A stretch of 64,000 nucleotides of DNA from Pythium myriotylum (GCA_023091665.1 JALJCQ010000015.1:1-64000); one strand, 5' to 3'. Positions 9,625-21,140 are shown, counted from the first letter of the stretch. The notes: generated from the letters alone by a model not told the origin. Program-made: numbers and translations.

Positions 9625-10460
9625 TTTCCTTTTCCTTTTGCCCCTCTTTTCTTCACCCGTCGACACCATCCAGCCGTCGCTCTCCTCTTCGCCTTGCTTG
9701 CTCTTCCGTCGCCTCGCCTCGAAAATCCATCCTTTCTCTCTCCTTCGACCTTCCTGCCCTGCCGTTCTCGTACATCCTACCGCGTACCTCTTCCTGCTTT
9801 GGCGCTGCTTCACACTCTTGTCAACGGACCTCACATCGGACAAAACGAGCACAGCGCACACCACACTACGCCGTAGCTCTCGACCACCTTCTCAGCCTCA
9901 CAAAGTACAAGACGATGAGTGAGATCACGGCCGAGAGCAAGCTCGAGACCAAGAGCAAGCGCGAGCACAAGACCACGCCCGAGACCAAGACCAAGAGCAA
10001 GCCCGAGACCAAGGCCAAGACCAAAACCAAGACGGCTCCACTCCACGCCGCCACCTCGCGAGCGACGCCATCACTCCACACTGCGTGGTGCATCCGCCGA
10101 CGCGATTGTCTCGATCGTCTCGATCGACCCCGGACCCGAACGACATTCGGACATTCGGGCATTCGGGCATTCGGACATTTGGTCAGGTGCGCTCGCGTGC
10201 GCACGTGACAGAGTGCGCGGGTGACTGTTGTTGTTGTTGTGAGGGTGCGAGAAGGAGATAGAAGTGAAGCAATGTTTGTGGGGTGTTTGTATTGTATTTG
10301 TGTGTGATGTTTGAAGGCGGGCGGCGGTAGCGTGGTGTTTGTGTGGTTGTTGGGGTGTGTTGTGTGGTGTGAGGGTGTGTGTGGGCGCGTTGTGGTGGTT
10401 GTGGCGTGTGTGTGTTTGTGCGTGGTATGTGTACTGAAATGTGATAGGTAGGTGGTGTAA

Positions 10461-10476
10461 GCCCGTCTAGCTCAGT
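10461..10476 (+). pseudogene. Partial tRNA-Lys left of B1 (target-site duplication)
   Basis: GCCCGTCTAGCTCAGT is tRNA nt 1-16, then the sequence switches to the element 3' end (TTTCAAGG on the plus strand). The same bases begin the complete tRNA at 11271 on the other side of B1, which makes this one arm of a 15-17 bp target-site duplication. Confidence 0.92.
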
Positions 10477-10707
10477 TTCAAGGCGTCTGTATTGCTGCAC
10501 TAGCATTTACGACTGACTTCTAACTGCTCGCTAATCCCGTGCGGGTTTTATGTTGCTAAGGTTCGGTTGAGTCTCGTGGTTGGCTGGTCGGTTTGTGCTG
10601 AGAGGATGAATCCTTGCGTCATGGTTCGTTGGGTTGTTGAGGTGGTTGTTCTGTTGTCGTTGAAGCTGGGTACTGGGTTAACTTGACCTTCATTTGCTGG
10701 TTTGCTG

Positions 10708-10893
10708 GTATGTTGATGCTGGGTGAGTTGAGTGTTGGTTGGGTTGAAGCTGGGTTGGCTGAATGCCGGTTGGGTTGATGCTGGGTTGCTTGAATGCTGG
10801 TTGGGTTGAGGTTGGTGTCGGTGAGTGCTGGTTGGGTTGAGGTTGGTGTCGGTGAGTGCTGGTTGGGTTGAGGTTGGTGTCGGTGAGTGTTGG
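10708..10893. repeat. 31-bp minisatellite inside B1
   Basis: Six tandem units of 31 bp start at 10708, 10739, 10770, 10801, 10832 and 10863. The last three are nearly identical (TTGGGTTGAGGTTGGTGTCG...) and the first three diverged. The 31-bp period is not a multiple of three, so the repeat is open in more than one frame and yields long Pro/Thr/Gln/Asn-rich ORFs that are probably not genes. B2 has one unit fewer, and B7 has two copies of the second unit and two of the fourth. Confidence 0.9.
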
Positions 10894-10979
10894 TTACCCA
10901 ACGGTCTCGTGAGTGAAGGTTGGTGGCTGGGTGCCGTGAGTGTTGGTCACGGCGTGGGTTGATCAGCGGTGGGTTGATA

Positions 10980-11156
10980 TTAGAGTCGACCGGGTGGCCG
11001 AGCTCTGGCGCGCGCTCTCCATGTGGTGAATGTCGGCTCTCCCGATGAAGCCGAAGGAAGCACGCATGGGATGCCGACTGGTCGGCGCGGTGGCGGCAGC
11101 GTCCCGATGCCAAGCTTCTTGCGCTTGGTCTTGGCTCTCGCAGAACCCTTGGTCAT
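10980..11156 (-). CDS. Small basic ORF in element B (MTKG...), unknown
   Basis: The first ATG after the B 5' end opens 58 codons in the sense orientation of B. The N-terminus is strongly basic (MTKGSARAKTKRKKLG here; Ala replaces Ser at residue 5 in the other copies), followed by a Pro/Arg-rich part. The same ORF lies at complement(12668..12844), (36290..36466), (47191..47367), (48001..48177), (48811..48987), (61524..61700) and (62334..62510). It has a plausible position for a leader ORF or for the captured 5' end of a host gene, but no family is recognised and it is far too short for a transposition protein. Coding status is uncertain. Confidence 0.25.
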   Translation of the reverse strand: MTKGSARAKTKRKKLGIGTLPPPRRPVGIPCVLPSASSGEPTFTTWRARARARPPGRL

Positions 11157-11270
11157 GGCGACTGGGTGTGGAGAGGGTCGGGGGTGATGGGCTGGCAGCT
11201 GGGCTGGGTGCTTGGACTGGACACTTCTGGACTTGGTCACTTGAGGGGTAGCGAGCAAATTGCGAAGTGA

Positions 11271-11343
11271 GCCCGTCTAGCTCAGTCGGTAGAGCGCACG
11301 ACTCTTAATCGTGTGGTCGTGGGTTCGAGCCCCACGGTGGGTG
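11271..11343 (+). tRNA. tRNA-Lys(CTT), array copy 3
   Basis: This full copy is regenerated at the right side of B1. The two bases before it (GA) follow the B 5' terminus AAGT. The unit has the Ile/Gly spacer variant and stands alone between B1 and B2. Confidence 0.95.
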
Positions 11344-12179
11344 TTTCCTTTTCCTTTTGCCCCTCTTTTCTTCACCCGTCGACACCATCCAGCCGTCGCT
11401 CTCCTCTTCGCCTTGCTTGCTCTTCCGTCGCCTCGCCTCGAAAATCCATCCTTTCTCTCTCCTTCGACCTTCCTGCCCTGCCGTTCTCGTACATCCTACC
11501 GCGTACCTCTTCCTGCTTTGGCGCTGCTTCACACTCTTGTCAACGGACCTCACATCGGACAAAACGAGCACAGCGCACACCACACTACGCCGTAGCTCTC
11601 GACCACCTTCTCAGCCTCACAAAGTACAAGACGATGAGTGAGATCACGGCCGAGAGCAAGCTCGAGACCAAGAGCAAGCGCGAGCACAAGACCACGCCCG
11701 AGACCAAGACCAAGAGCAAGCCCGAGACCAAGGCCAAGACCAAAACCAAGACGGCTCCACTCCACGCCGCCACCTCGCGAGCGACGCCATCACTCCACAC
11801 TGCGTGGTGCATCCGCCGACGCGATTGTCTCGATCGTCTCGATCGACCCCGGACCCGAACGACATTCGGACATTCGGGCATTCGGGCATTCGGACATTTG
11901 GTCAGGTGCGCTCGCGTGCGCACGTGACAGAGTGCGCGGGTGACTGTTGTTGTTGTTGTGAGGGTGCGAGAAGGAGATAGAAGTGAAGCAATGTTTGTGG
12001 GGTGTTTGTATTGTATTTGTGTGTGATGTTTGAAGGCGGGCGGCGGTAGCGTGGTGTTTGTGTGGTTGTTGGGGTGTGTTGTGTGGTGTGAGGGTGTGTG
12101 TGGGCGCGTTGTGGTGGTTGTGGCGTGTGTGTGTTTGTGCGTGGTATGTGTACTGAAATGTGATAGGTAGGTGGTGTAA
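11271..12179 (+). repeat. Single 909-bp tRNA-Lys unit 3
   Basis: One complete unit A lies between B1 and B2, with the same internal order as unit 1. It ends exactly 909 bp after its start, where the next partial tRNA begins. Confidence 0.95.
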
Positions 12180-12195
12180 GCCCGTCTAGCTCAGT
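12180..12195 (+). pseudogene. Partial tRNA-Lys left of B2
   Basis: tRNA nt 1-16 are followed directly by the element tail. Its partner is the complete tRNA at 12960. Confidence 0.92.
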
Positions 12196-12959
12196 TTCAA
12201 GGCGTCTGTATTGCTGCACTAGCATTTACGACTGACTTCTAACTGCTCGCTAATCCCGTGCGGGTTCTATGTTGCTAAGGTTCGGTTGAGTCTCGTGGTT
12301 GGCTGGTCGGTTTGTGCTGAGAGGATGAATCCTTGCGTCATGGTTCGTTGGGTTGTTGAGGTGGTTGTTCTGTTGTCGTTGAAGCTGGGTACTGGGTTAA
12401 CTTGACCTTCATTTGCTGGTTTGCTGGTATGTTGATGCTGGGTTGCTTGAGTGTTGGTTGGGTTGAAGCTGGGTTGGCTGAATGCCGGTTGGGTTGATGC
12501 TGGGTTGCTTGAATGCTGGTTGGGTTGAGGTTGGTGTCGGTGAGTGCTGGTTGGGTTGAGGTTGGTGTCGGTGAGTGTTGGTTACCCAACGGTCTCGTGA
12601 GTGAAGGTTGGTGGCTGGGTGCCGTGAGTGTTGGTCACGGCGTGGGTTGATCAGCGGTGGGTTGATATTAGAGTCGACCGGGTGGCCGAGCTCTGGCGCG
12701 CGCTCTCCATGTGGTGAATGTCGGCTCTCCCGATGAAGCCGAAGGAAGCACGCATGGGATGCCGACTGGTCGGCGCGGTGGCGGCAGCGTCCCGATGCCA
12801 AGCTTCTTGCGCTTGGTCTTGGCTCTCGCAGCACCCTTGGTCATGGCGACTGGGTGTGGAGAGGGTCGGGGGTGATGGGCTGGCAGCTGGGCTGGGTGCT
12901 TGGACTGGACACTTCTGGACTTGGTCACTTGAGGGGTAGCGAGCAAATTGCGAAGTTGC
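12195..12959 (-). mobile_element. Non-autonomous retroelement B2 (short form)
   Basis: This copy has the same structure as B1 but its module is 780 bp because one 31-bp minisatellite unit is missing. Its 5' junction is unusual: three bases (TGC) lie between the terminal AAGT and the tRNA, where most copies have GA. It contains the 58-codon MTKG ORF with Ala at residue 5. Confidence 0.88.
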
Positions 12960-13032
12960 GCCCGTCTAGCTCAGTCGGTAGAGCGCACGACTCTTAATCG
13001 TGTGGTCGTGGGTTCGAGCCCCACGGTGGGTG
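12960..13032 (+). tRNA. tRNA-Lys(CTT), array copy 4
   Basis: This full copy right of B2 is the first of sixteen consecutive units. Ile/Gly spacer variant. Confidence 0.95.
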
Positions 13033-13868
13033 TTTCCTTTTCCTTTTGCCCCTCTTTTCTTCACCCGTCGACACCATCCAGCCGTCGCTCTCCTCTTCGC
13101 CTTGCTTGCTCTTCCGTCGCCTCGCCTCGAAAATCCATCCTTTCTCTCTCCTTCGACCTTCCTGCCCTGCCGTTCTCGTACATCCTACCGCGTACCTCTT
13201 CCTGCTTTGGCGCTGCTTCACACTCTTGTCAACGGACCTCACATCGGACAAAACGAGCACAGCGCACACCACACTACGCCGTAGCTCTCGACCACCTTCT
13301 CAGCCTCACAAAGTACAAGACGATGAGTGAGATCACGGCCGAGAGCAAGCTCGAGACCAAGAGCAAGCGCGAGCACAAGACCACGCCCGAGACCAAGACC
13401 AAGAGCAAGCCCGAGACCAAGGCCAAGACCAAAACCAAGACGGCTCCACTCCACGCCGCCACCTCGCGAGCGACGCCATCACTCCACACTGCGTGGTGCA
13501 TCCGCCGACGCGATTGTCTCGATCGTCTCGATCGACCCCGGACCCGAACGACATTCGGACATTCGGGCATTCGGGCATTCGGACATTTGGTCAGGTGCGC
13601 TCGCGTGCGCACGTGACAGAGTGCGCGGGTGACTGTTGTTGTTGTTGTGAGGGTGCGAGAAGGAGATAGAAGTGAAGCAATGTTTGTGGGGTGTTTGTAT
13701 TGTATTTGTGTGTGATGTTTGAAGGCGGGCGGCGGTAGCGTGGTGTTTGTGTGGTTGTTGGGGTGTGTTGTGTGGTGTGAGGGTGTGTGTGGGCGCGTTG
13801 TGGTGGTTGTGGCGTGTGTGTGTTTGTGCGTGGTATGTGTACTGAAATGTGATAGGTAGGTGGTGTAA

Positions 13869-13941
13869 GCCCGTCTAGCTCAGTCGGTAGAGCGCACGAC
13901 TCTTAATCGTGTGGTCGTGGGTTCGAGCCCCACGGTGGGTG
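13869..13941 (+). tRNA. tRNA-Lys(CTT), array copy 5
   Basis: Full copy identical to copy 1. The unit is Ile/Asp type and is followed by a Ser-type unit. Confidence 0.95.
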
Positions 13942-14777
13942 TTTCCTTTTCCTTTTGCCCCTCTTTTCTTCACCCGTCGACACCATCCAGCCGTCGCTCT
14001 CCTCTTCGCCTTGCTTGCTCTTCCGTCGCCTCGCCTCGAAAATCCATCCTTTCTCTCTCCTTCGACCTTCCTGCCCTGCCGTTCTCGTACATCCTACCGC
14101 GTACCTCTTCCTGCTTTGGCGCTGCTTCACACTCTTGTCAACGGACCTCACATCGGACAAAACGAGCACAGCGCACACCACACTACGCCGTAGCTCTCGA
14201 CCACCTTCTCAGCCTCACAAAGTACAAGACGATGAGTGAGATCACGGCCGAGAGCAAGCTCGAGACCAAGAGCAAGCGCGAGCACAAGACCACGCCCGAG
14301 ACCAAGACCAAGAGCAAGCCCGAGACCAAGGCCAAGACCAAAACCAAGACGGCTCCACTCCACGCCGCCACCTCGCGAGCGACGCCATCACTCCACACTG
14401 CGTGGTGCATCCGCCGACGCGATTGTCTCGATCGTCTCGATCGACCCCGGACCCGAACGACATTCGGACATTCGGACATTCGGGCATTCGGACATTTGGT
14501 CAGGTGCGCTCGCGTGCGCACGTGACAGAGTGCGCGGGTGACTGTTGTTGTTGTTGTGAGGGTGCGAGAAGGAGATAGAAGTGAAGCAATGTTTGTGGGG
14601 TGTTTGTATTGTATTTGTGTGTGATGTTTGAAGGCGGGCGGCGGTAGCGTGGTGTTTGTGTGGTTGTTGGGGTGTGTTGTGTGGTGTGAGGGTGTGTGTG
14701 GGCGCGTTGTGGTGGTTGTGGCGTGTGTGTGTTTGTGCGTGGTATGTGTACTGAAATGTGATAGGTAGGTGGTGTAA

Positions 14778-14850
14778 GCCCGTCTAGCTCAGTCGGTAGA
14801 GCGCACGACTCTTAATCGTGTGGTCGTGGGTTCGAGCCCCACGGTGGGTG
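14778..14850 (+). tRNA. tRNA-Lys(CTT), array copy 6
   Basis: Full copy identical to copy 1. The unit is Ser/Gly type (AGC at spacer-ORF codon 4). Confidence 0.95.
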
Positions 14851-15686
14851 TTTCCTTTTCCTTTTGCCCCTCTTTTCTTCACCCGTCGACACCATCCAGC
14901 CGTCGCTCTCCTCTTCGCCTTGCTTGCTCTTCCGTCGCCTCGCCTCGAAAATCCATCCTTTCTCTCTCCTTCGACCTTCCTGCCCTGCCGTTCTCGTACA
15001 TCCTACCGCGTACCTCTTCCTGCTTTGGCGCTGCTTCACACTCTTGTCAACGGACCTCACATCGGACAAAACGAGCACAGCGCACACCACACTACGCCGT
15101 AGCTCTCGACCACCTTCTCAGCCTCACAAAGTACAAGACGATGAGTGAGAGCACGGCCGAGAGCAAGCTCGAGACCAAGAGCAAGCGCGAGCACAAGACC
15201 ACGCCCGAGACCAAGACCAAGAGCAAGCCCGAGACCAAGGCCAAGACCAAAACCAAGACGGCTCCACTCCACGCCGCCACCTCGCGAGCGACGCCATCAC
15301 TCCACACTGCGTGGTGCATCCGCCGACGCGATTGTCTCGATCGTCTCGATCGACCCCGGACCCGAACGACATTCGGACATTCGGGCATTCGGGCATTCGG
15401 ACATTTGGTCAGGTGCGCTCGCGTGCGCACGTGACAGAGTGCGCGGGTGACTGTTGTTGTTGTTGTGAGGGTGCGAGAAGGAGATAGAAGTGAAGCAATG
15501 TTTGTGGGGTGTTTGTATTGTATTTGTGTGTGATGTTTGAAGGCGGGCGGCGGTAGCGTGGTGTTTGTGTGGTTGTTGGGGTGTGTTGTGTGGTGTGAGG
15601 GTGTGTGTGGGCGCGTTGTGGTGGTTGTGGCGTGTGTGTGTTTGTGCGTGGTATGTGTACTGAAATGTGATAGGTAGGTGGTGTAA

Positions 15687-15759
15687 GCCCGTCTAGCTCA
15701 GTCGGTAGAGCGCACGACTCTTAATCGTGTGGTCGTGGGTTCGAGCCCCACGGTGGGTG
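15687..15759 (+). tRNA. tRNA-Lys(CTT), array copy 7
   Basis: Full copy identical to copy 1; Ile/Gly unit. Confidence 0.95.
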
Positions 15760-16595
15760 TTTCCTTTTCCTTTTGCCCCTCTTTTCTTCACCCGTCGACA
15801 CCATCCAGCCGTCGCTCTCCTCTTCGCCTTGCTTGCTCTTCCGTCGCCTCGCCTCGAAAATCCATCCTTTCTCTCTCCTTCGACCTTCCTGCCCTGCCGT
15901 TCTCGTACATCCTACCGCGTACCTCTTCCTGCTTTGGCGCTGCTTCACACTCTTGTCAACGGACCTCACATCGGACAAAACGAGCACAGCGCACACCACA
16001 CTACGCCGTAGCTCTCGACCACCTTCTCAGCCTCACAAAGTACAAGACGATGAGTGAGATCACGGCCGAGAGCAAGCTCGAGACCAAGAGCAAGCGCGAG
16101 CACAAGACCACGCCCGAGACCAAGACCAAGAGCAAGCCCGAGACCAAGGCCAAGACCAAAACCAAGACGGCTCCACTCCACGCCGCCACCTCGCGAGCGA
16201 CGCCATCACTCCACACTGCGTGGTGCATCCGCCGACGCGATTGTCTCGATCGTCTCGATCGACCCCGGACCCGAACGACATTCGGACATTCGGGCATTCG
16301 GGCATTCGGACATTTGGTCAGGTGCGCTCGCGTGCGCACGTGACAGAGTGCGCGGGTGACTGTTGTTGTTGTTGTGAGGGTGCGAGAAGGAGATAGAAGT
16401 GAAGCAATGTTTGTGGGGTGTTTGTATTGTATTTGTGTGTGATGTTTGAAGGCGGGCGGCGGTAGCGTGGTGTTTGTGTGGTTGTTGGGGTGTGTTGTGT
16501 GGTGTGAGGGTGTGTGTGGGCGCGTTGTGGTGGTTGTGGCGTGTGTGTGTTTGTGCGTGGTATGTGTACTGAAATGTGATAGGTAGGTGGTGTAA

Positions 16596-16668
16596 GCCCG
16601 TCTAGCTCAGTCGGTAGAGCGCACGACTCTTAATCGTGTGGTCGTGGGTTCGAGCCCCACGGTGGGTG
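16596..16668 (+). tRNA. tRNA-Lys(CTT), array copy 8
   Basis: Full copy identical to copy 1; Ile/Gly unit. Confidence 0.95.
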
Positions 16669-17504
16669 TTTCCTTTTCCTTTTGCCCCTCTTTTCTTCAC
16701 CCGTCGACACCATCCAGCCGTCGCTCTCCTCTTCGCCTTGCTTGCTCTTCCGTCGCCTCGCCTCGAAAATCCATCCTTTCTCTCTCCTTCGACCTTCCTG
16801 CCCTGCCGTTCTCGTACATCCTACCGCGTACCTCTTCCTGCTTTGGCGCTGCTTCACACTCTTGTCAACGGACCTCACATCGGACAAAACGAGCACAGCG
16901 CACACCACACTACGCCGTAGCTCTCGACCACCTTCTCAGCCTCACAAAGTACAAGACGATGAGTGAGATCACGGCCGAGAGCAAGCTCGAGACCAAGAGC
17001 AAGCGCGAGCACAAGACCACGCCCGAGACCAAGACCAAGAGCAAGCCCGAGACCAAGGCCAAGACCAAAACCAAGACGGCTCCACTCCACGCCGCCACCT
17101 CGCGAGCGACGCCATCACTCCACACTGCGTGGTGCATCCGCCGACGCGATTGTCTCGATCGTCTCGATCGACCCCGGACCCGAACGACATTCGGACATTC
17201 GGGCATTCGGGCATTCGGACATTTGGTCAGGTGCGCTCGCGTGCGCACGTGACAGAGTGCGCGGGTGACTGTTGTTGTTGTTGTGAGGGTGCGAGAAGGA
17301 GATAGAAGTGAAGCAATGTTTGTGGGGTGTTTGTATTGTATTTGTGTGTGATGTTTGAAGGCGGGCGGCGGTAGCGTGGTGTTTGTGTGGTTGTTGGGGT
17401 GTGTTGTGTGGTGTGAGGGTGTGTGTGGGCGCGTTGTGGTGGTTGTGGCGTGTGTGTGTTTGTGCGTGGTATGTGTACTGAAATGTGATAGGTAGGTGGT
17501 GTAA

Positions 17505-17577
17505 GCCCGTCTAGCTCAGTCGGTAGAGCGCACGACTCTTAATCGTGTGGTCGTGGGTTCGAGCCCCACGGTGGGTG
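17505..17577 (+). tRNA. tRNA-Lys(CTT), array copy 9
   Basis: Full copy identical to copy 1; Ile/Gly unit. Confidence 0.95.
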
Positions 17578-18413
17578 TTTCCTTTTCCTTTTGCCCCTCT
17601 TTTCTTCACCCGTCGACACCATCCAGCCGTCGCTCTCCTCTTCGCCTTGCTTGCTCTTCCGTCGCCTCGCCTCGAAAATCCATCCTTTCTCTCTCCTTCG
17701 ACCTTCCTGCCCTGCCGTTCTCGTACATCCTACCGCGTACCTCTTCCTGCTTTGGCGCTGCTTCACACTCTTGTCAACGGACCTCACATCGGACAAAACG
17801 AGCACAGCGCACACCACACTACGCCGTAGCTCTCGACCACCTTCTCAGCCTCACAAAGTACAAGACGATGAGTGAGATCACGGCCGAGAGCAAGCTCGAG
17901 ACCAAGAGCAAGCGCGAGCACAAGACCACGCCCGAGACCAAGACCAAGAGCAAGCCCGAGACCAAGGCCAAGACCAAAACCAAGACGGCTCCACTCCACG
18001 CCGCCACCTCGCGAGCGACGCCATCACTCCACACTGCGTGGTGCATCCGCCGACGCGATTGTCTCGATCGTCTCGATCGACCCCGGACCCGAACGACATT
18101 CGGACATTCGGGCATTCGGGCATTCGGACATTTGGTCAGGTGCGCTCGCGTGCGCACGTGACAGAGTGCGCGGGTGACTGTTGTTGTTGTTGTGAGGGTG
18201 CGAGAAGGAGATAGAAGTGAAGCAATGTTTGTGGGGTGTTTGTATTGTATTTGTGTGTGATGTTTGAAGGCGGGCGGCGGTAGCGTGGTGTTTGTGTGGT
18301 TGTTGGGGTGTGTTGTGTGGTGTGAGGGTGTGTGTGGGCGCGTTGTGGTGGTTGTGGCGTGTGTGTGTTTGTGCGTGGTATGTGTACTGAAATGTGATAG
18401 GTAGGTGGTGTAA

Positions 18414-18486
18414 GCCCGTCTAGCTCAGTCGGTAGAGCGCACGACTCTTAATCGTGTGGTCGAGGGTTCGAGCCCCACGGTGGGTG
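18414..18486 (+). tRNA. tRNA-Lys(CTT), array copy 10, T-stem variant
   Basis: This is the only copy with a changed tRNA body. Base 50 (position 18463) is A instead of T, so the T-stem reads GAGGG opposite CCCAC and its second pair becomes an A-A mismatch. The B box and anticodon are unchanged, so it should still be transcribed, but folding or processing may be weaker. Ile/Asp unit. Confidence 0.93.
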
Positions 18487-19322
18487 TTTCCTTTTCCTTT
18501 TGCCCCTCTTTTCTTCACCCGTCGACACCATCCAGCCGTCGCTCTCCTCTTCGCCTTGCTTGCTCTTCCGTCGCCTCGCCTCGAAAATCCATCCTTTCTC
18601 TCTCCTTCGACCTTCCTGCCCTGCCGTTCTCGTACATCCTACCGCGTACCTCTTCCTGCTTTGGCGCTGCTTCACACTCTTGTCAACGGACCTCACATCG
18701 GACAAAACGAGCACAGCGCACACCACACTACGCCGTAGCTCTCGACCACCTTCTCAGCCTCACAAAGTACAAGACGATGAGTGAGATCACGGCCGAGAGC
18801 AAGCTCGAGACCAAGAGCAAGCGCGAGCACAAGACCACGCCCGAGACCAAGACCAAGAGCAAGCCCGAGACCAAGGCCAAGACCAAAACCAAGACGGCTC
18901 CACTCCACGCCGCCACCTCGCGAGCGACGCCATCACTCCACACTGCGTGGTGCATCCGCCGACGCGATTGTCTCGATCGTCTCGATCGACCCCGGACCCG
19001 AACGACATTCGGACATTCGGACATTCGGGCATTCGGACATTTGGTCAGGTGCGCTCGCGTGCGCACGTGACAGAGTGCGCGGGTGACTGTTGTTGTTGTT
19101 GTGAGGGTGCGAGAAGGAGATAGAAGTGAAGCAATGTTTGTGGGGTGTTTGTATTGTATTTGTGTGTGATGTTTGAAGGCGGGCGGCGGTAGCGTGGTGT
19201 TTGTGTGGTTGTTGGGGTGTGTTGTGTGGTGTGAGGGTGTGTGTGGGCGCGTTGTGGTGGTTGTGGCGTGTGTGTGTTTGTGCGTGGTATGTGTACTGAA
19301 ATGTGATAGGTAGGTGGTGTAA

Positions 19323-19395
19323 GCCCGTCTAGCTCAGTCGGTAGAGCGCACGACTCTTAATCGTGTGGTCGTGGGTTCGAGCCCCACGGTGGGTG
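19323..19395 (+). tRNA. tRNA-Lys(CTT), array copy 11
   Basis: Full copy identical to copy 1; Ser/Gly unit following an Asp unit. Confidence 0.95.
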
Positions 19396-20231
19396 TTTCC
19401 TTTTCCTTTTGCCCCTCTTTTCTTCACCCGTCGACACCATCCAGCCGTCGCTCTCCTCTTCGCCTTGCTTGCTCTTCCGTCGCCTCGCCTCGAAAATCCA
19501 TCCTTTCTCTCTCCTTCGACCTTCCTGCCCTGCCGTTCTCGTACATCCTACCGCGTACCTCTTCCTGCTTTGGCGCTGCTTCACACTCTTGTCAACGGAC
19601 CTCACATCGGACAAAACGAGCACAGCGCACACCACACTACGCCGTAGCTCTCGACCACCTTCTCAGCCTCACAAAGTACAAGACGATGAGTGAGAGCACG
19701 GCCGAGAGCAAGCTCGAGACCAAGAGCAAGCGCGAGCACAAGACCACGCCCGAGACCAAGACCAAGAGCAAGCCCGAGACCAAGGCCAAGACCAAAACCA
19801 AGACGGCTCCACTCCACGCCGCCACCTCGCGAGCGACGCCATCACTCCACACTGCGTGGTGCATCCGCCGACGCGATTGTCTCGATCGTCTCGATCGACC
19901 CCGGACCCGAACGACATTCGGACATTCGGGCATTCGGGCATTCGGACATTTGGTCAGGTGCGCTCGCGTGCGCACGTGACAGAGTGCGCGGGTGACTGTT
20001 GTTGTTGTTGTGAGGGTGCGAGAAGGAGATAGAAGTGAAGCAATGTTTGTGGGGTGTTTGTATTGTATTTGTGTGTGATGTTTGAAGGCGGGCGGCGGTA
20101 GCGTGGTGTTTGTGTGGTTGTTGGGGTGTGTTGTGTGGTGTGAGGGTGTGTGTGGGCGCGTTGTGGTGGTTGTGGCGTGTGTGTGTTTGTGCGTGGTATG
20201 TGTACTGAAATGTGATAGGTAGGTGGTGTAA

Positions 20232-20304
20232 GCCCGTCTAGCTCAGTCGGTAGAGCGCACGACTCTTAATCGTGTGGTCGTGGGTTCGAGCCCCACGGTG
20301 GGTG
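20232..20304 (+). tRNA. tRNA-Lys(CTT), array copy 12
   Basis: Full copy identical to copy 1; Ile/Asp unit. Confidence 0.95.
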
Positions 20305-21140
20305 TTTCCTTTTCCTTTTGCCCCTCTTTTCTTCACCCGTCGACACCATCCAGCCGTCGCTCTCCTCTTCGCCTTGCTTGCTCTTCCGTCGCCTCGCCTC
20401 GAAAATCCATCCTTTCTCTCTCCTTCGACCTTCCTGCCCTGCCGTTCTCGTACATCCTACCGCGTACCTCTTCCTGCTTTGGCGCTGCTTCACACTCTTG
20501 TCAACGGACCTCACATCGGACAAAACGAGCACAGCGCACACCACACTACGCCGTAGCTCTCGACCACCTTCTCAGCCTCACAAAGTACAAGACGATGAGT
20601 GAGATCACGGCCGAGAGCAAGCTCGAGACCAAGAGCAAGCGCGAGCACAAGACCACGCCCGAGACCAAGACCAAGAGCAAGCCCGAGACCAAGGCCAAGA
20701 CCAAAACCAAGACGGCTCCACTCCACGCCGCCACCTCGCGAGCGACGCCATCACTCCACACTGCGTGGTGCATCCGCCGACGCGATTGTCTCGATCGTCT
20801 CGATCGACCCCGGACCCGAACGACATTCGGACATTCGGACATTCGGGCATTCGGACATTTGGTCAGGTGCGCTCGCGTGCGCACGTGACAGAGTGCGCGG
20901 GTGACTGTTGTTGTTGTTGTGAGGGTGCGAGAAGGAGATAGAAGTGAAGCAATGTTTGTGGGGTGTTTGTATTGTATTTGTGTGTGATGTTTGAAGGCGG
21001 GCGGCGGTAGCGTGGTGTTTGTGTGGTTGTTGGGGTGTGTTGTGTGGTGTGAGGGTGTGTGTGGGCGCGTTGTGGTGGTTGTGGCGTGTGTGTGTTTGTG
21101 CGTGGTATGTGTACTGAAATGTGATAGGTAGGTGGTGTAA

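Larger units (their letters stand above)
8643..10460 (+). repeat. Tandem 909-bp tRNA-Lys units 1-2
   Basis: Two head-to-tail unit-A repeats start at 8643 and 9552. Each unit holds the tRNA, T-runs, a pyrimidine-rich stretch (about +73 to +250), a short Lys-rich ORF (+363 to +656), an 8-9 bp ACATTCGG/GCATTCGGG microrepeat (about +588 to +627), then a G/T-rich stretch to the end (GGTAGGTGGTGTAA just before the next tRNA). The two copies appear identical. The right end runs into the partial tRNA that marks insertion of element B1. Confidence 0.96.
10476..11270 (-). mobile_element. Non-autonomous retroelement B1
   Basis: This ~795-bp insertion in the tRNA-Lys gene is oriented antisense to the tRNA like element E. 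Its 3' end on the plus strand starts TTTCAAGGCGTCTGTATT, the same 18 bp as E2-E5. Its 5' end (sense ACTTCGCAATTTGCTCG) resembles the 5' end of E (ACTTCTCGTTTTGCCTCG). It has no endonuclease or reverse-transcriptase ORF. Inside are a six-unit 31-bp minisatellite (10708-10893) and a 58-codon ORF. Shared tail and shared target suggest mobilisation by E. Including the partial tRNA the module is 810 bp. Confidence 0.88.

Noticed and set aside
10536..10545. CCCGTGCGGG palindrome near the B 3' end as a terminator hairpin
   Set aside because: The stem is 4 bp with a 2-base loop, too short to be meaningful, and it is changed in B8.
10548..10901. Pro/Thr/Asn/Gln-rich ORFs of 117-175 codons in element B
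   Set aside because: They are produced by the 31-bp minisatellite, which is open in several frames at once. No domain and no codon bias support a protein.
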